DNA from: Philopedon plagiatum
Lineage: Eukaryota > Arthropoda > Insecta > Coleoptera > Curculionidae
Direction: 5' to 3'
NCBI GenBank assembly: GCA_963971165.1
Contig: OZ020196.1
Span: forward strand, 2,633,734-2,697,733
Length of the DNA: 64,000 nucleotides
In this document: positions 1 through 11,201 of the stretch, piece after piece
Layout: the number at the start of each line of letters is the position of its first letter
How positions within the stretch are numbered: position 1 is the first letter of the stretch
Program-made: the position numbers and the translations under genes
The notes under the pieces: generated by a model
What the model was told of the DNA's origin: nothing
Seen by the model: only the letters and a program-made list of their open reading frames with translations
Databases searched by the model: none

Positions 1-1330
1 TTTATAAATTATTATGCCCTATTCTGAAAAAGCGGGACAAAAAGCGTCTTGGTAACTCTAAGCCTAGGCCAACAAAAATTATTTACTCTTAAACTATTCT
101 CAGTATCAAAGATATACAAGAACCCTCTTTTATTGCGATTGAAGTAAAGATTAGTAATAAATAAATATTTTTAAAAAATCAGTGGCGTAGCAAAATTTTC
201 ATAAAATTTTTTTTGTATCAACCTCTGGTTGACTCCAAGAATGTAGTGAACTTTGAATTTAAGCGTATTTAAGTGTTTATTTTATTCACCAAATTTTACA
301 AAAAAATCTTACCTCGTTTAGAAATTATTTTAAAATAACGTTTTTTTAAATTTGGACACCCTGTATCTCCTAAACGAAGCTGTTAAAGAACATAGTTTAT
401 TTGAACTTTTCATCTTTTAATAACGTCAGAAACCACATCCCAAAGTTTTCCAAAGTATTTTGGAATCACCCTGTATATAACATAAGTGTTGAGTTTTTCA
501 CCACAGAAAGTGTAAGTACAATAATAAAATTATTCTTGTTCAAATTTTATTTTTAATAAAAATTACTTAATGCTCTGGAAAGAATAAATGAAAACATATA
601 TATTTACAAAAATGATTTCAAAATTACAGAACTTAAATGAAAATTGTAATTAATAATAATAATAATCTCCTATATTGCCAGAAAAATTATTTATAATGAC
701 ATAGCAACGTCGCATATACCAGTTGTAGTTGACAACACAGTAAGTTTATTGACAAATAAACACAATGAACAAATAATTATCTTATATATAGATTAATTTA
801 ACCAAACAAATGTATAATTTATTATACTCGTAGTAAACAACATTCAGGTACAACATTTAAAAAGATTCTTCAAAATTGAAGGAGTATATACATTTTTGCA
901 ACAGTAGCTCTGTCACAGCTCTTAGAACTTGACGATATTATCAAGTTATTTGTGGTGCTAATACTCGTATATAGTTCATACAAAATAAAAACCGATGCAC
1001 GTCACCGATGACGCTATTAAATGAGCGCAGTCATACCACCGCATAATTATTATAAAATGAAAACTGTAATGGAGTGTTTTATTGAATTTTAAATTTCGCG
1101 CTTGATATTCGTTGTTAGGCAGTTGGCAGCATATGCGACGTTGCCGAGTTGTTCCGTTTAATTTCTTGACATTTCTAGTTTGTTGACAGCTGTGGTTGAC
1201 AGCTTATCCGAGCTGCACATTGTTTTTTTTGTTTTGTGTCTTTTTGGAGCTTTAAACTTTTATCTTGCGTTTAAAAACTGTTCTTTTAGAACAATCATAG
1301 TGTTATAGTTGTCAGAGTCCTGTTTGCGAA
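1..1330. other. AT-rich intergenic stretch, no gene
   Basis: No coding region is supported. The motif ACCCTGTAT, common at ends of insect mariner-type repeats, occurs near 358 and 468. A short inverted pair (AACGTCGCATATACC near 706 and its near-complement near 1130) lies just upstream of the transposase pseudogene and could be remnant terminal repeats, but the pairing is short and unproven. Confidence 0.4.
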
Positions 1331-2345
1331 ATGCCGAAGCAGTTAAACAGCCGTTGCCAACAGTTAGTAGCATCTGTGATACGCTATTTTGAATAAGAAC
1401 GAGACAATAATGGCCCATTGCTACCCTTAACTGTTAGAGAGGTAATTTTAATATTATACCTATATAATGATAAAAAATTTAGGAAAAATTACCGTCAAAT
1501 ATATTGTTTTAGCGTGTAGCAGCAGCCCTAAACTTGAATGTTTCTACTGATCTCATATCAAAGAAAAAGAAGAAGCTGTGTACAAATTTGCTTTGCTAGA
1601 TGAAACCTGGATTTTTCACAATGGTACCATAGATCATTCATGGCAAGATATTAATAAGAAAGTGTAAAAACTACTAAAGTTGATGGTAAAAGGTTAGTTA
1701 CGCAAATGTATTTCAATATTTTCAATATTTCAATATCTTTATTTATGTCAATACACAAAAATAGTGTTCACACAAGTCATAGATGAAAATGTAGTATAGT
1801 AGTAGTGAAAATGTAGTGTAGTATGAAAATGTTTTTAATCAGAATTATTTTAGATACATTCGTACTTTATGCTGGCAATGAAGATGGATTTATCGAGGGT
1901 GTAGAGCTTATATTTTCCTCAAAAACCCAACTTGCGGATTACCATGGTGAAATGAACCAACAAAATTTCATGAAATGGTTTGAAAATCAATTATTAAAGA
2001 AATTGACTGAACCGTTTTTAATTATTATTGTCAATGCCCCTTATCATAGCATGTTATTAACCAAAATACCAAACGGCTCATGGACCAACGCTGCCATTCA
2101 AGACTGGTTAACAAATAATAACATAGAATTTGCAGCCCCGATGCTTAAAAGCGAGCTTTTAAGAACTGTAGCATAGTAAGTATCACATACAATTTATTAT
2201 GTTAACATATTTGCTAACTAGATATTTTTTTAGAAATAAACCAGCACGAAGATATTTAGTAAATAACTTAGCAGAACAATATGGACACTGAGTTTTACGT
2301 CTCTACCCATACCATTGCATTTTTAGGTTGAAATATTTACTTTAG
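1331..2345 (+). pseudogene. Intron-containing DDE transposase (Tc1/mariner-like), degenerate
   Basis: This is a broken transposase of the DDE_3 (IS630/Tc1-like) kind, which would cut and paste a DNA transposon. The ATG at 1331 opens a helix-turn-helix-like N-terminus ending in VRE, followed by a probable intron (1442-1512, GT...AG) and an exon starting RVAAALNVST. The first catalytic Asp lies in LDETWIF near 1600. A second probable intron spans about 1692-1850, and a third about 2174-2233. The downstream exon reads YLVNNLAEQYGH, then a region matching the family's LRLPPYHC block. Decay is clear: a stop after RYFE, frameshifts in exon 2, a stop after EQYGH, loss of the final NPIE motif, and Val in place of the second catalytic Asp (IIIVNAPYHS, normally DNAPYHS). 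Splice sites are inferred by eye. Confidence 0.72.
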
Positions 2346-3182
2346 GAAAGTACCTTATCATGTAGCGGCTCTTGTTACGGCCATAGAACTAAGAAAGTTT
2401 TAGCCCTAATACAATGCATGTACATAGTTAGATTTAGGGGGCTCGGAGACATGACGTTACAAAAACAAGACTTTCCTTGATAAAAGTAAATTCCAACAAC
2501 TGACAAAGACTAAGAAAGCAAAATTTGCCCACCATGCAAAATCTCAGTTTTGGGTAGTCACGACTACCCAAATTTAAAAATTGCTGGACATGCCCGTGCC
2601 AGCTTTCTCACTTCATAGAAGGTCTCCGGGACACTCCGGGCTTTGTCCCATCCTGGAGACACCTTCTGGAAAAACATTCTTTTTTGAATTTTAAATATTA
2701 TCGTCACCTCTTCCTTGGTGGATCGCTAGCAATTTCTGGCTAGCGGGGTAACAAGGTGGTGAGTCCACCCATGACAAAGACAGACGCGCTGTCTGTCTTT
2801 TGTCCAATCGGTACCTAGCGTACCAGGCACCCCTGACAAGACAATTGTGCGACAGTACAAAGAACTGCACTACAATATTTGTACATGTGTTAGGATGGTG
2901 GTAGAGGATTTCTTCGTCGACCGAGGTGGTACCACCCCACACATCCTCTTAAAGGGCTGGTGAAGTCCGTACGGATGTTTCCACCTCTGGATGTTTGAGT
3001 GGGATTTCCCCAGTACACCCACGGTACATAGTACTTAGACTTCGGTCTTGTCAGAGCATAAAAAAACTGAATGGTGCTTGTGAAAAAGTTTTTTATTCTT
3101 TAATATATTTTAAAAAATTAATAAAATTCAGTGTACTTTTTTCCTACCATTTTTTTCTCCCATTAAAAGATATCTTTACTTA
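2346..3182. other. Unassigned stretch with GC-richer block
   Basis: The block from about 2580 to 3060 is richer in G+C than its surroundings and has one minus-strand open frame (2691-2942) with no recognisable domain; it may be untranslated sequence of an unidentified retroelement. A strong hairpin (10-bp perfect stem AAAGACAGAC, 5-nt loop) sits at 2776-2800. The rest shows nothing recognisable. Confidence 0.35.
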
Positions 3183-3355
3183 AGCTGGCCATAGACACAG
3201 AGAGATGTATGAGTGCATCAAAGCGCTTGCATCAACGCCCGTGTATGTTATGAATGTGGCACGCACGATAAAAAAAGTTTGTCATTTCATACTTACACAC
3301 GGGCATTGATGAACGTGCGTTGATGCACGCCTACATGTCCTTGCGTCTGTGACCA
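3183..3355. mobile_element. Small MITE with imperfect terminal inverted repeats
   Basis: About 60 bp at the left (CTGGCCATAGACACAG through ACGCCCGTGT) is the imperfect reverse complement of the right end (ACACGGGCAT through CTGTGACCAG), giving a roughly 170-bp fold-back unit with no coding capacity. The arms contain repeated GCATCAA/TTGATGC words. The target duplication is not clear, so the superfamily is unassigned. Confidence 0.6.
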
Positions 3356-3954
3356 GTTTTACCTATCATTTTTCGTACTCTTTTTTGTGCTTGCATATTT
3401 ATACACTAATCAATGTCTTTTACAACGATATAAACTTTTTACATTATTCTACATCTTTTTAATGTTAAAAGATAAGTCATTTAACAAAAAATAAATAAGT
3501 AAATAATTCAAAAAAAATCCATCCATGTGCTAGGTAAATTATTTCTCAATATTCGATAAATTTATAACAATCTGACAACAGTGTCCTCTAAAACTTAAAC
3601 ACGTGTTTGATGACGTGCAACGGTTTTTAATTTGTACGAACTATAGTATTATACGCCGTAATGGCTTTGTACACTTGGTCCTTTTTTTATATAAACTGGT
3701 TCGGTGTGCAGGTATAGCAAGACTGCCTCCGCCACTAGTAACAATCGTCATTTCCTCCGAATAGATCTGGAGGTTGGTGTTAAATAAGTTTTTGTGTTTT
3801 TTGCAAACAGTACCAGAGAGAGGAAATATAAAAATGGAGTTGTCAAAATTTTTAGGTTTCTGAAATAAGGTTTACATGATGTCCTAATAGGATGTACTTT
3901 TACTATGCATCTTAAATACGCTTTAAAAATATTTATGGCATCTCGAGACGATCC
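3356..3954. other. No gene seen
   Basis: AT-rich sequence with no open frame, repeat or RNA gene that I can support. Confidence 0.4.
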
Positions 3955-4262
3955 CCAAAAAAGAATGCTATAATTAGTGGTAGACTAAACACCCACAAAA
4001 TAGAACTGACGAATGCTGTCCGTCGACAGAACATCTCGAAGTACACGATTAACACGAATCAAGGCACTGAAACTATTCTGCCTATCCTGCAGTTTGTGCA
4101 GGTGACTACACCAGTTTAGCGCCGGGTCTATGTGGACTCCTAAGAATTTTAAGCTGTCAGCCAAAGGAACTGACTTACTATTTAGATTGACTTATAGTGA
4201 TTCGGATCTGTTTTGGTTTTTGCCAAAAATTATCAGCCCAGTCCTGCTTGTGTTCAGTCTAA

Positions 4263-4490
4263 AGGTACGGTTTCCTCGGGGCGACCATGATAGGCGTTCG
4301 TCGCTCGGCGTTGATCGGGAACCACTGCTAATGGCAAAGTCGCTCAACAATGTTGAGATTCCACGGGGCTATGTTGAGTCAACATAGCCCCCTGGAGGGA
4401 GACGATTACATTGATTTGCCATTGAGCTGTGGTTCACGATCATCGCCGAGCGACGAACGCCTATAATGGTCGCCCCGAGGAAATCGCACC
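4263..4490. mobile_element. Palindromic MITE in the LINE (first of two)
   Basis: A roughly 228-bp fold-back with long arms: GGTACGGTTTCCTCGGGGCG at the left mirrors CGCCCCGAGGAAATCGCACC at the right, continuing inward through GGCGTTCGTCGCTCGGCG and its complement to a centre near 4380 (TATGTTGA/TCAACATA). It is flanked by CTAA on the left (probably a damaged TTAA) and TTAA on the right, and it splits the reverse transcriptase. TTAA flanks suggest mobilisation by a piggyBac-type transposase; that is inference. Confidence 0.8.
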
Positions 4491-4494
4491 TTAA

Positions 4495-4691
4495 AGGTGC
4501 GTTTTCTATGGAGCGGCTGACGCTCGCGGCTGCCGCACAGCGTCTGACGCCTAGTACTGCTCATGTGACAATTTAATGTATCCGTTTCTTTTCAAGCGTC
4601 AGACGCAAGCTTCAACGTCAATGGATTACTGGCGTCAGCCGGCCGCTGAGCGGCAGCCGCGAGCGTCAGCCGCCCCATAGGAAATGCACCT
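4495..4691. mobile_element. TTAA-flanked palindromic MITE (second of two)
   Basis: A 197-bp element with long inverted ends (AGGTGCGTTTTCTATGG... and ...CCATAGGAAATGCACCT, continuing through GGCTGACGCTCGCGGCTGCC and its complement), flanked by TTAA at 4491-4494 and 4692-4695. It shares its left TTAA with the right flank of the preceding MITE, so the two lie in tandem at one TTAA target in the LINE. The similar outer bases (AGGTGC/GGTACG) suggest related families. Confidence 0.85.
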
Positions 4692-5090
4692 TTAAACAGT
4701 TTTTGTGACACCACTCCTGCATAATCCTCGCAGCATGTGAACACTCTCTAGACAGCTCAGCACTGCCCCCACCTGCCAACAGCACGAAAGTGTCGTCGGC
4801 GTACTGACAGACCAGGCCTCCAGAACTCCGTCACAGAGAGTGTTGACATACAGGAGAAATAATATGGAATCAAGAATTGAGCCCTGAGGAACCCCCTGTT
4901 CTATCAACACCGGGGTAGAGAAGTACGTTTTGTTGTTTCTTTACACTTACTATTTGCTGCCTCTCTGTCAGATAAGACCTCAACAGCGTTGCACAAGCAC
5001 CTCTGTACCTCTGATCCCATATCTTTGTAGCCTTTGCATCAAATCATGCTCTATCGTGTCCAAGGCCTTCGACAAAAAACAATTATACGG

Positions 5091-5626
5091 CAAAAATTTA
5101 TATTTTTGTTGATTTCTCCTTCAAGTCCAGCAGTGGAAGCAAAGCTGTCGACGTTTTTTGGTATAAGATTCCAATAGCGAACTCGTACTCTAATTATCCA
5201 GCTCGACAGTAGTTTACTACAGAGTAAATGTTGCAGACACAAGGTAACAAACCTGACCGAACACAAAAACGGTTCATTGATGTTAGTTCAGGATTTTTTA
5301 TTGACATTTTCTACGGTAGTAGGGTTCATAATTTTTGTTTTCGGAAAATGTAATTTGTAAAGATTCTTTTTTAAAAAAAAGTTTTTTGAAGATCCGTTTC
5401 CGAATAAGCCTATTTCGGCAAAGCTGTTTTTTGACAAAAGTTATTTAATTTAACATCGAAAAATTGTTTTTGAAAAAAAAAACAGTACAGGCGACAGGAC
5501 CAATTGTTTGAATAATATGAAAGTGTAAAGATTCTAGCATTTTTTTATTTATGCCTTCTGATTATTTTTTGGAGGGATATACTGACGCAAGTACAATTCT
5601 TTGAGAACCAATTTTTCAAATTTTTC
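5091..5626. repeat. Dispersed repeat copy and AT-rich DNA
   Basis: From about 5225 to 5470 this matches, in diverged form, sequences near 6535-6900 and 22330-22870 (shared order: GTAACAAACCTGA, CAAAAACGGTTC, AGGATTTTTT, then TTTTCGGAAAATG-type words rich in TTCGAAAA). The copies share word order but no coding frame. The family is unidentified. Confidence 0.5.
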
Positions 5627-5630
5627 TTAA

Positions 5631-6449
5631 CCCTAGAACGGTATCGCTATTTTATGGCTCTGTATTGGCATCGATACGTAAATTGTACGTACATATTGTT
5701 TTTATGAGTTTTAAGTTAAAATATGGTTAAATAAATTAATAAAACCCAATTAATTTTTCGCTTAAAGCTTTATTTTGCTAAGTAAACATATATATAATAT
5801 ACATGGGAAGTTAAAAACACCTACCCAGTAATTAACAAAGTAAAATTTGCGTTGTTGTGTTTTGCGTGTTTGCTTCTCGATCTACGTTTGACATTTCTCA
5901 GAATGTGCTTCTGGCTTCTTGTGTTTTCTTCAGGCGTTTTAGAATGGGTGGATGGTCCTTTTCCTCATTTTCTTTTGTCCAAACGTTTGAGGAAGCAGCT
6001 AATATATGTGATTCCATTTCTTCAGGTGACAACCATTCTGGATCAGCATCGCTATCGACAGACTCACTTTCTGTCTCAGATTCAGCTCTAATAAGAATAT
6101 CTTCCGTTTCACTGTCACTACGTTCCAATAATGCTTTCTCCAACTCTTCGTCTGTTAAACCTCGCTTCGACATTCTAAACGTGTATTGGTATCTACACGT
6201 AAAAATTTCGTATAGAAATTATCGCGTATTGGTAACGACGCGTAATATTTAGGTACGTGTAGAGCTTCAAAAAATAATACCATATAACCTCTAGCACGAG
6301 CACTTGCGAACTGACAGTGTAATCAGTCTATCGCTAAGATATTTAGGCAAGCATAGCTGGGGGGTCGACAAAAATTTTCGGGTATGGCTCTTCTAAATGC
6401 AAAGTATTGATCTTGAACACTCGCTTTTACGTACGATACCGTTCTAGGC
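5631..6449. mobile_element. piggyBac-type element, internally deleted
   Basis: The ends are CCCTAGAACGGTATCGC at the left and the complement of CCTAGAACGGTATCGT at the right, flanked by TTAA at 5627-5630 and 6450-6453. CCC-type ends with TTAA duplication are diagnostic of the piggyBac superfamily. At 819 bp it is much shorter than an autonomous element of over 2 kb, and it keeps only the start of the transposase gene on the minus strand. Confidence 0.9.
5898..6173 (-). pseudogene. piggyBac transposase N-terminal remnant (91 aa)
   Basis: The frame begins MSKRGLTDEELEKALLE close to the element's right terminal repeat and continues with an acidic Ser/Glu/Asp-rich stretch, the usual low-complexity N-terminus of piggyBac and PGBD transposases. 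The DDD catalytic core and the C-terminal cysteine-rich domain are missing because the element is internally deleted, so this cannot encode a transposase. The piggyBac-type ends and TTAA flanks around it support the assignment more strongly than the protein, which on its own is only suggestive. Confidence 0.72.
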
Positions 6450-6534
6450 TTAAGCGCTTTTCAAAATTAAATTTGTTTAGAGAAAATCTTTATCGAAATT
6501 AAATTTTTTTCGAAAAATTAGTTAGTAATTTAAG

Positions 6535-6900
6535 AGAAAGTAACGTACCAAACCTAAGAAACCTGAACAAACTCAAAAAAGTTCGTTTGGGTTTGTGCAG
6601 GATTATTTTTCGTCTTTTTTTATTTAACATTTCCAATGTTTTTGAAAAATTCATTTTCGGAAATTGTATACCTACATGTACACCTTTAAAAAATGTACAT
6701 ACTTTTGAAATACGTGTTATGGGGAATTTCATAAATCCGTTTTCAAAAGAGCATCTTTTGAAAAAGCTGTTAAGATATTTTGGAAAAAGGTAGGTACTTT
6801 CAAAATAGGTTTTCGAGTAAATATTTTCAAAAAATCTCATAAATCCGTTTTCGAAAAAGCTGTTCTTCCAAAACAATTTGCAAAAAAACCCTCTTTGGTT
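6535..6900. repeat. Second copy of the TTCGAAAA-rich dispersed repeat
   Basis: Shares with 22560-22870 the ordered words CAAACCTAAG, AACCTGA, CAAAAAAGTTCGTTTG, AAAATATTTTCAAAAAAT, TCATAAA(T/C)CCGTTTTC and GAAAAAGCTGTTAAGA. Open frames across it are low-complexity artefacts. The family is unidentified; no terminal repeats were seen. Confidence 0.6.
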
Positions 6901-7204
6901 ATTTGTTTCCTTTAGTAAGGAATGTTTTCAAACATCTAAGAGCATGTAAGTCAAAAATGTGCTTGCATTTTTTATATAACACATTCCTATTATAGATCTG
7001 TTATTCATATTTTTCTGATATAATTTATAAATTATAGACCTCGATAGATGGCACATGTTTGTTTTTGTTCATAATATTCTGTAGAACATGTACTAATGGT
7101 TAATATTTATGTTACTATATTCATTGTTATAAAATTCGCTATTAAAATCTTTTTGTACAAGGCTCTAGGAAGGCCCCCTGCGCCCCCCTAAATCAGCGCC
7201 TGGG
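6901..7204. other. No gene seen
   Basis: AT-rich. A short segment near 7165-7204 (GGGGGGCGC on the complement, next to CAGGCGCTGATTTAG) resembles hAT-type element ends, but no partner end was found. Confidence 0.3.
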
Positions 7205-8620
7205 TGATATTAACGTAGCAAGCAAAATGCACTTTTTCAACTAAGGAAAGTTTTTTAATAATATGCCTAGTTCTGCCAAGAAATTATTTACCTACAAATA
7301 AACATCGCAAAAAAAACAAAATACTAAAATTGCATTTTTGCTGTGACTTTTTTAAAATTACATGCAAACAGTTACTTGCACAGTTAAAGCCATTGTTAAC
7401 ACAAGTACTCAAGTACTAGTACTATACTAATAAAATAAAATCGCGTCGCGACGTAATGAAATGTAAACAAAAGTTTATGCAAATACAATGCGCATATTAG
7501 GTAATTAGTTTTTCTTTGTCTAACCCAAATGTTTTGCAATAGTATATGTATTATACGGAGCGGTTTAAATGTATTTTCATAGTGGCCCGGGACAACCCGA
7601 GAACCGGCGTCGTCGACGGCCACGCGCGCGCCGAAAGCGATATTACTGGTGGGCCGTCGACAATTTCCTTACATATTTGTCTCTTTTTTAACTTCCTAAA
7701 GCGCGTATGTTTGTTTCTCTCTTAATTTCAATGCGTTTATATAGCTTACTATTTCCATATAAACCTATGAGGCCAATTTAAAATACGGCCGAGGCCGGAG
7801 CAAGCTTAGCTCGATTTTTTCTTGGAGAGTTTTCGCATGGAGCTTGCACTTTTTTGAAAGAAAAGACAATTATTTTTTGGTTTTAAAAAATAAATTATTA
7901 GGTGGATTAGTGTTGTAAATATCCGTATTCATTAGATATCCGAATCATACGGAATCGGAATCAGCTAATATCCGTATCCATTATCCAAATTCGAATCCAT
8001 TTCTTGACCCGCGCGAAAGCGGTTACAGATCACGTATACGTATGCATGCAACAGACTAAAACATTTTCTATCCGGATACACGGCTAGGTAGGTCGATGCG
8101 GTATCGGTATCATACCACTCGAAGTCGAAGTTTAGGGATAAGAAGGCACCGCGTCGCGCCGTTCTCGTTTGAATTCGGTTCGGGTGAGGCGGGACTAGTT
8201 TAACCAATGGGTCTCATCTCATATGATACCCGTTACCCCGATAACTATGCCATCTTTTTTTAGGAAATGTCATTAGAAAGAGAAAGCACAATATCAAATA
8301 TGCCAAATCGCAGACCGTGTTGTTCGCTTACACTCGATTCCGATTCCGTTTTCTCTTTGCACTTTGCATTAGTAACCACCCGATGCGAATTTATTTTGAT
8401 TCCGAATCCGTATTCAAGTTCTCGGCCGGTTCCGGATAATCCGGATTCTTTTAATATTCGGATCCAACGGATTTTTGGATACGTATCCTTACATCACTAA
8501 GGTGGATCATTGAAAATAAATTGAGGTGGGTCACTGAGCAAACGACCTTATGAACGAGCTGCGCCTGCTTTTCATACTCGTTCGACTTGTGAGGCCTACA
8601 AACGACCGACTCGTGTGAAA
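7205..8620 (+). repeat. Long dispersed repeat, copy 1 (inverted relative to 56-58 kb)
   Basis: Stretches at 7205-7320, 7480-7640, 7640-7907 and 8508-8600 correspond in order to the reverse complement of 58070-57945, 57345-57268 plus 56450-56400, 56400-56130 and 56125-56040. Shared blocks include GGCCCACCAGTAATAT-type sequence, TTCTTGGAGAGTTTTCGCAT and AAATTATTAGGTGGAT. Each copy carries insertions the other lacks, so each serves as an empty-site reference. No coding region was recognised. Confidence 0.75.
7908..8499. mobile_element. hAT-type non-autonomous element, 592 bp
   Basis: The ends TAGTGTTGTAAATATCCG and the complement of TAGTGATGTAAGGATACG are flanked by the exact 8-bp duplication AGGTGGAT (7900-7907 and 8500-8507). 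The related repeat at 56 kb has the uninterrupted sequence, confirming the insertion. The interior carries many CGGAT/ATCCG words near both ends, like subterminal transposase-binding motifs of hAT elements. Internal open frames have no recognisable domain. Confidence 0.88.
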
Positions 8621-9320
8621 AGAGTCATTTTCAAAACTTGTACGCAATATACTATTTCATAACCGTATAAACCCGGGTTTGTGACAGTGAAATTGTCCAT
8701 TTCGAAAATCGAGATCTTAATAATAATTATTCTAATCCATTCTAAAACAGATCTGCTAGTGACGTCTAAAAATAATAATAAAAAATGTTGTATATGCCTA
8801 AGCCATGTCAAACTAAATAAATAATATACTTTACTCTGCACCACACCAAAACATCATTCTTTGCGAATGACATTTCCAAATCTCTGTAGGAAATTGTGAT
8901 ACTATTTCTAGAAAAATGAAATTCTCAAAAATAGAAAATTGGACGGTAACTAAATCACCTGATTTATGCAAATACGACTTTCAGTGTAGCCGGATGTGCA
9001 GCTAGAAATGCAATGTCTCCTGCAAAATACGCTGTTTCCTGTAATGATATGCTGCTGGAAACGTATCAAACCCTACTTTGCAGATATGTATATGTATGTA
9101 CCTAGTACTTTATGTGGGCAAATATGAAACTGTACTATATGTATGTATTACAGTTACTTTGCAGGTATAACATCGGTGTGGTCATGATGAGATTTTTATT
9201 ATTTTTTAGCTTTAGAAAAGGATTCTCTTCGTTTATTTTATATGTTTATTATTGTTTTATTTCATATTGTTTATCATTTATAATTGTTTCTAAATATTGA
9301 GAAGTAGCCTCTCATATACA
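8621..9320. other. No gene seen
   Basis: AT-rich sequence without a supportable gene or repeat structure. Confidence 0.35.
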
Positions 9321-9640
9321 GGGGCGGATTTAGAATTACGTCTAGGGTGGGGGAGGAGCACAACGTCACATCGATCTGCACAAAAGGCTAGACTAACAGT
9401 TTTTTTAAATAACCCCGAAAATGACATGTTAATTAACATTTTTGGAGAAATTGCCAATTGCTCCTTTTTTATCCCCCTCTCAGTTAATTTTTTTAACATC
9501 TGTTAGACAAAATTAGATTTTCTCCTCAATAACCCCGAAAATGATATTAGTTAACATTTTTGGAGAAATTCTCAGCCGCTTCTTTTATTCTCTTAATCCC
9601 CTCCCTCGTAATTTGGGGTCATCCATAAATTACGTCACAC
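9321..9640. repeat. TE end-like sequence with 122-bp direct repeat
   Basis: Begins with CAGGGGCGGATTTAG, a phrase typical of hAT-type ends, and contains two imperfect direct copies about 122 bp apart (9407 and 9529) sharing AATAACCCCGAAAATGA and AACATTTTTGGAGAAATT. It ends near GGGGTCATCCATAAATTACG. No opposite terminal repeat was found, so the boundary is open. Confidence 0.45.
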
Positions 9641-10284
9641 AAATTTTATCGTTTTCTGACCCCCCTCGTCCTTGTCACAAGTAATCACATTCGTGTGGAC
9701 CGCCACCCTGTTGTGACGTCACTCATTTTGCAATTTGAAATTTATAACTTTATTAAAACAGCACTTCCAATATTATTATTTTTTAAAAATATTTTCAGTA
9801 GAGTAACAATGTGTACGTTCTCAAACAATAGATAGGTACTCAAAATCAATAGAAAAAAATATTCTTACATTGTTTTTGGCTAATAACTGAACTGAACCGA
9901 AAAAAATTAATCATCCTGTGTCCATGGACCAGAAGAACCTGAGATCATCTGAATTTTCAGTTTTAACAACCTGTATTACTGACCGTAAATGGATAATATC
10001 AGTGACGAAGTAAAATAATAGTGAATATATAGTGTCCGCCAAAAAGTCTGCACCAATGGGAAAGTTTTTAAATTTTAATTCAGGTCAAATTTGACTTTGA
10101 CATAAATTTTTGCTTGCCCAAGAACCTTAAATGACATATTATTATATAAAGATAGTCACGTGATACATGTTAGCTGTCAAAAGTTACATTTTTAAAGAAA
10201 ATGTCATGAAAATGGTATTATTTGCTAAAATTTCGAAAAATGTCATAGGAAAAAGTTGTTTGGTTTCTCTTCGAGATTCTATCT
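9641..10284. other. No gene seen
   Basis: AT-rich spacer before the long inverted repeat; nothing recognised. Confidence 0.35.
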
Positions 10285-10792
10285 ATAAATAAAATTTTAC
10301 TTTTAATTTTTCACATATTTTTTTTAGTACCTATTTAAATTTTTTCAATTTTCAAATTTCAATTTTTAAAGTTTATTGCGTTATTATTAAGTTTAAACGC
10401 CATATTGCAACATTTCTAAAGATAAGATATACATTTCCCAGAGTCTGCAGAGGTTTTATAGCACAAGAATAAATATTTTTTAAAATTCCCTGAGCGCTAT
10501 TGGACTATTACTTGATTTTTTTAAGATCTATAGGGCGTATTATTAACTATATCAAACACAACAGTTAGAAAAGCATATCATCTATAGCATTTTAAAAGCT
10601 AACTAATAAAAAACTTTAATTTTTTATTAAAAGCATCGTTAAAATTTTTAAAACTAAAAAATATCATTTTATTGTAATTTAATTCAACAGTACGCTTTGA
10701 AACAAATGTAAAAATGACAAGTTGACATAGGACGGTAATTGATTGTCACTAAATCACTACTGGAGTAAAAGTTTTCTAAAGATCGATTGAAA

Positions 10793-10930
10793 TAGTATAT
10801 TTTACAACGAGCATGGAATGACATGCATTTCCTACGAGTATGACGTTTGCAGCATGAGCCGCAGGCGAATGCTGCAAATCATACGAGTAGGAAATGGTCA
10901 TTCCACGCGAGTTTTACACTATACTTTTTC
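10793..10930. repeat. Near-perfect palindrome, about 140 bp
   Basis: CATTTCCTACGAGTATGACG and GTTTGCAGCAT mirror ATGCTGCAAATCATACG and AGTAGGAAATG around GAGCCGCAGGCGA; outer arms (GTATATTTTACAACGAG...CGAGTTTTACACTATAC) also pair. It lies between the left inverted repeat and the transposase pseudogene. It is similar in style, not in sequence, to the hairpins at 23.5 and 24.3 kb. Confidence 0.7.
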
Positions 10931-11201
10931 TACGAATGTTACTGTTACATAAAATGGGATTAGTAATATTTTTCCTTTTAATATGTCAAAAAATGTCAAT
11001 CTGACATTCCACAAATAAAAATTATAAAGATTTTGGATGTCAACGCCACCTTTGTAAAAAATACCCGTGCACAATGGGAACTTTGTAGTTCAATCACCAT
11101 GGTGATTGAAGCACAATGAAAATGTGTAAAACACAATGCACCATGTTCCGAAATTACTATTGAACATACAATAAAGGTTTTTATTGAGATTCCTAGAAAA
11201 A

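Larger units (their letters stand above)
3955..5080 (-). pseudogene. Non-LTR retrotransposon reverse transcriptase fragment (jockey-like)
   Basis: Read on the minus strand from about 5080, fragments spell the order of a LINE reverse transcriptase: SKAFDTIEHDL, then GVPQGSIL with FLLYVN near 4880, the catalytic QYADDTFVLL block near 4800 (reached after a one-base frameshift), then GLIIFGKN and LGVHIDPALNW at about 4240-4120. This order and the LGV-D-L-W motif fit jockey/CR1-type elements. The copy is truncated at both ends, has several frameshifts and stops, and is split between the YADD region and the GLIIF region by two palindromic MITEs. No endonuclease domain is present. It is a dead copy. 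Confidence 0.8.

Noticed and set aside
5852..6252. Plus-strand frames opposite the piggyBac remnant
   Set aside because: Shadow of the minus-strand acidic N-terminus; no domain.
9609..9640. Right terminal repeat for the CAGGGGCGGATTTAG end
   Set aside because: GGGGTCATCCATAAATTACG is not complementary to the left end; boundary left open.
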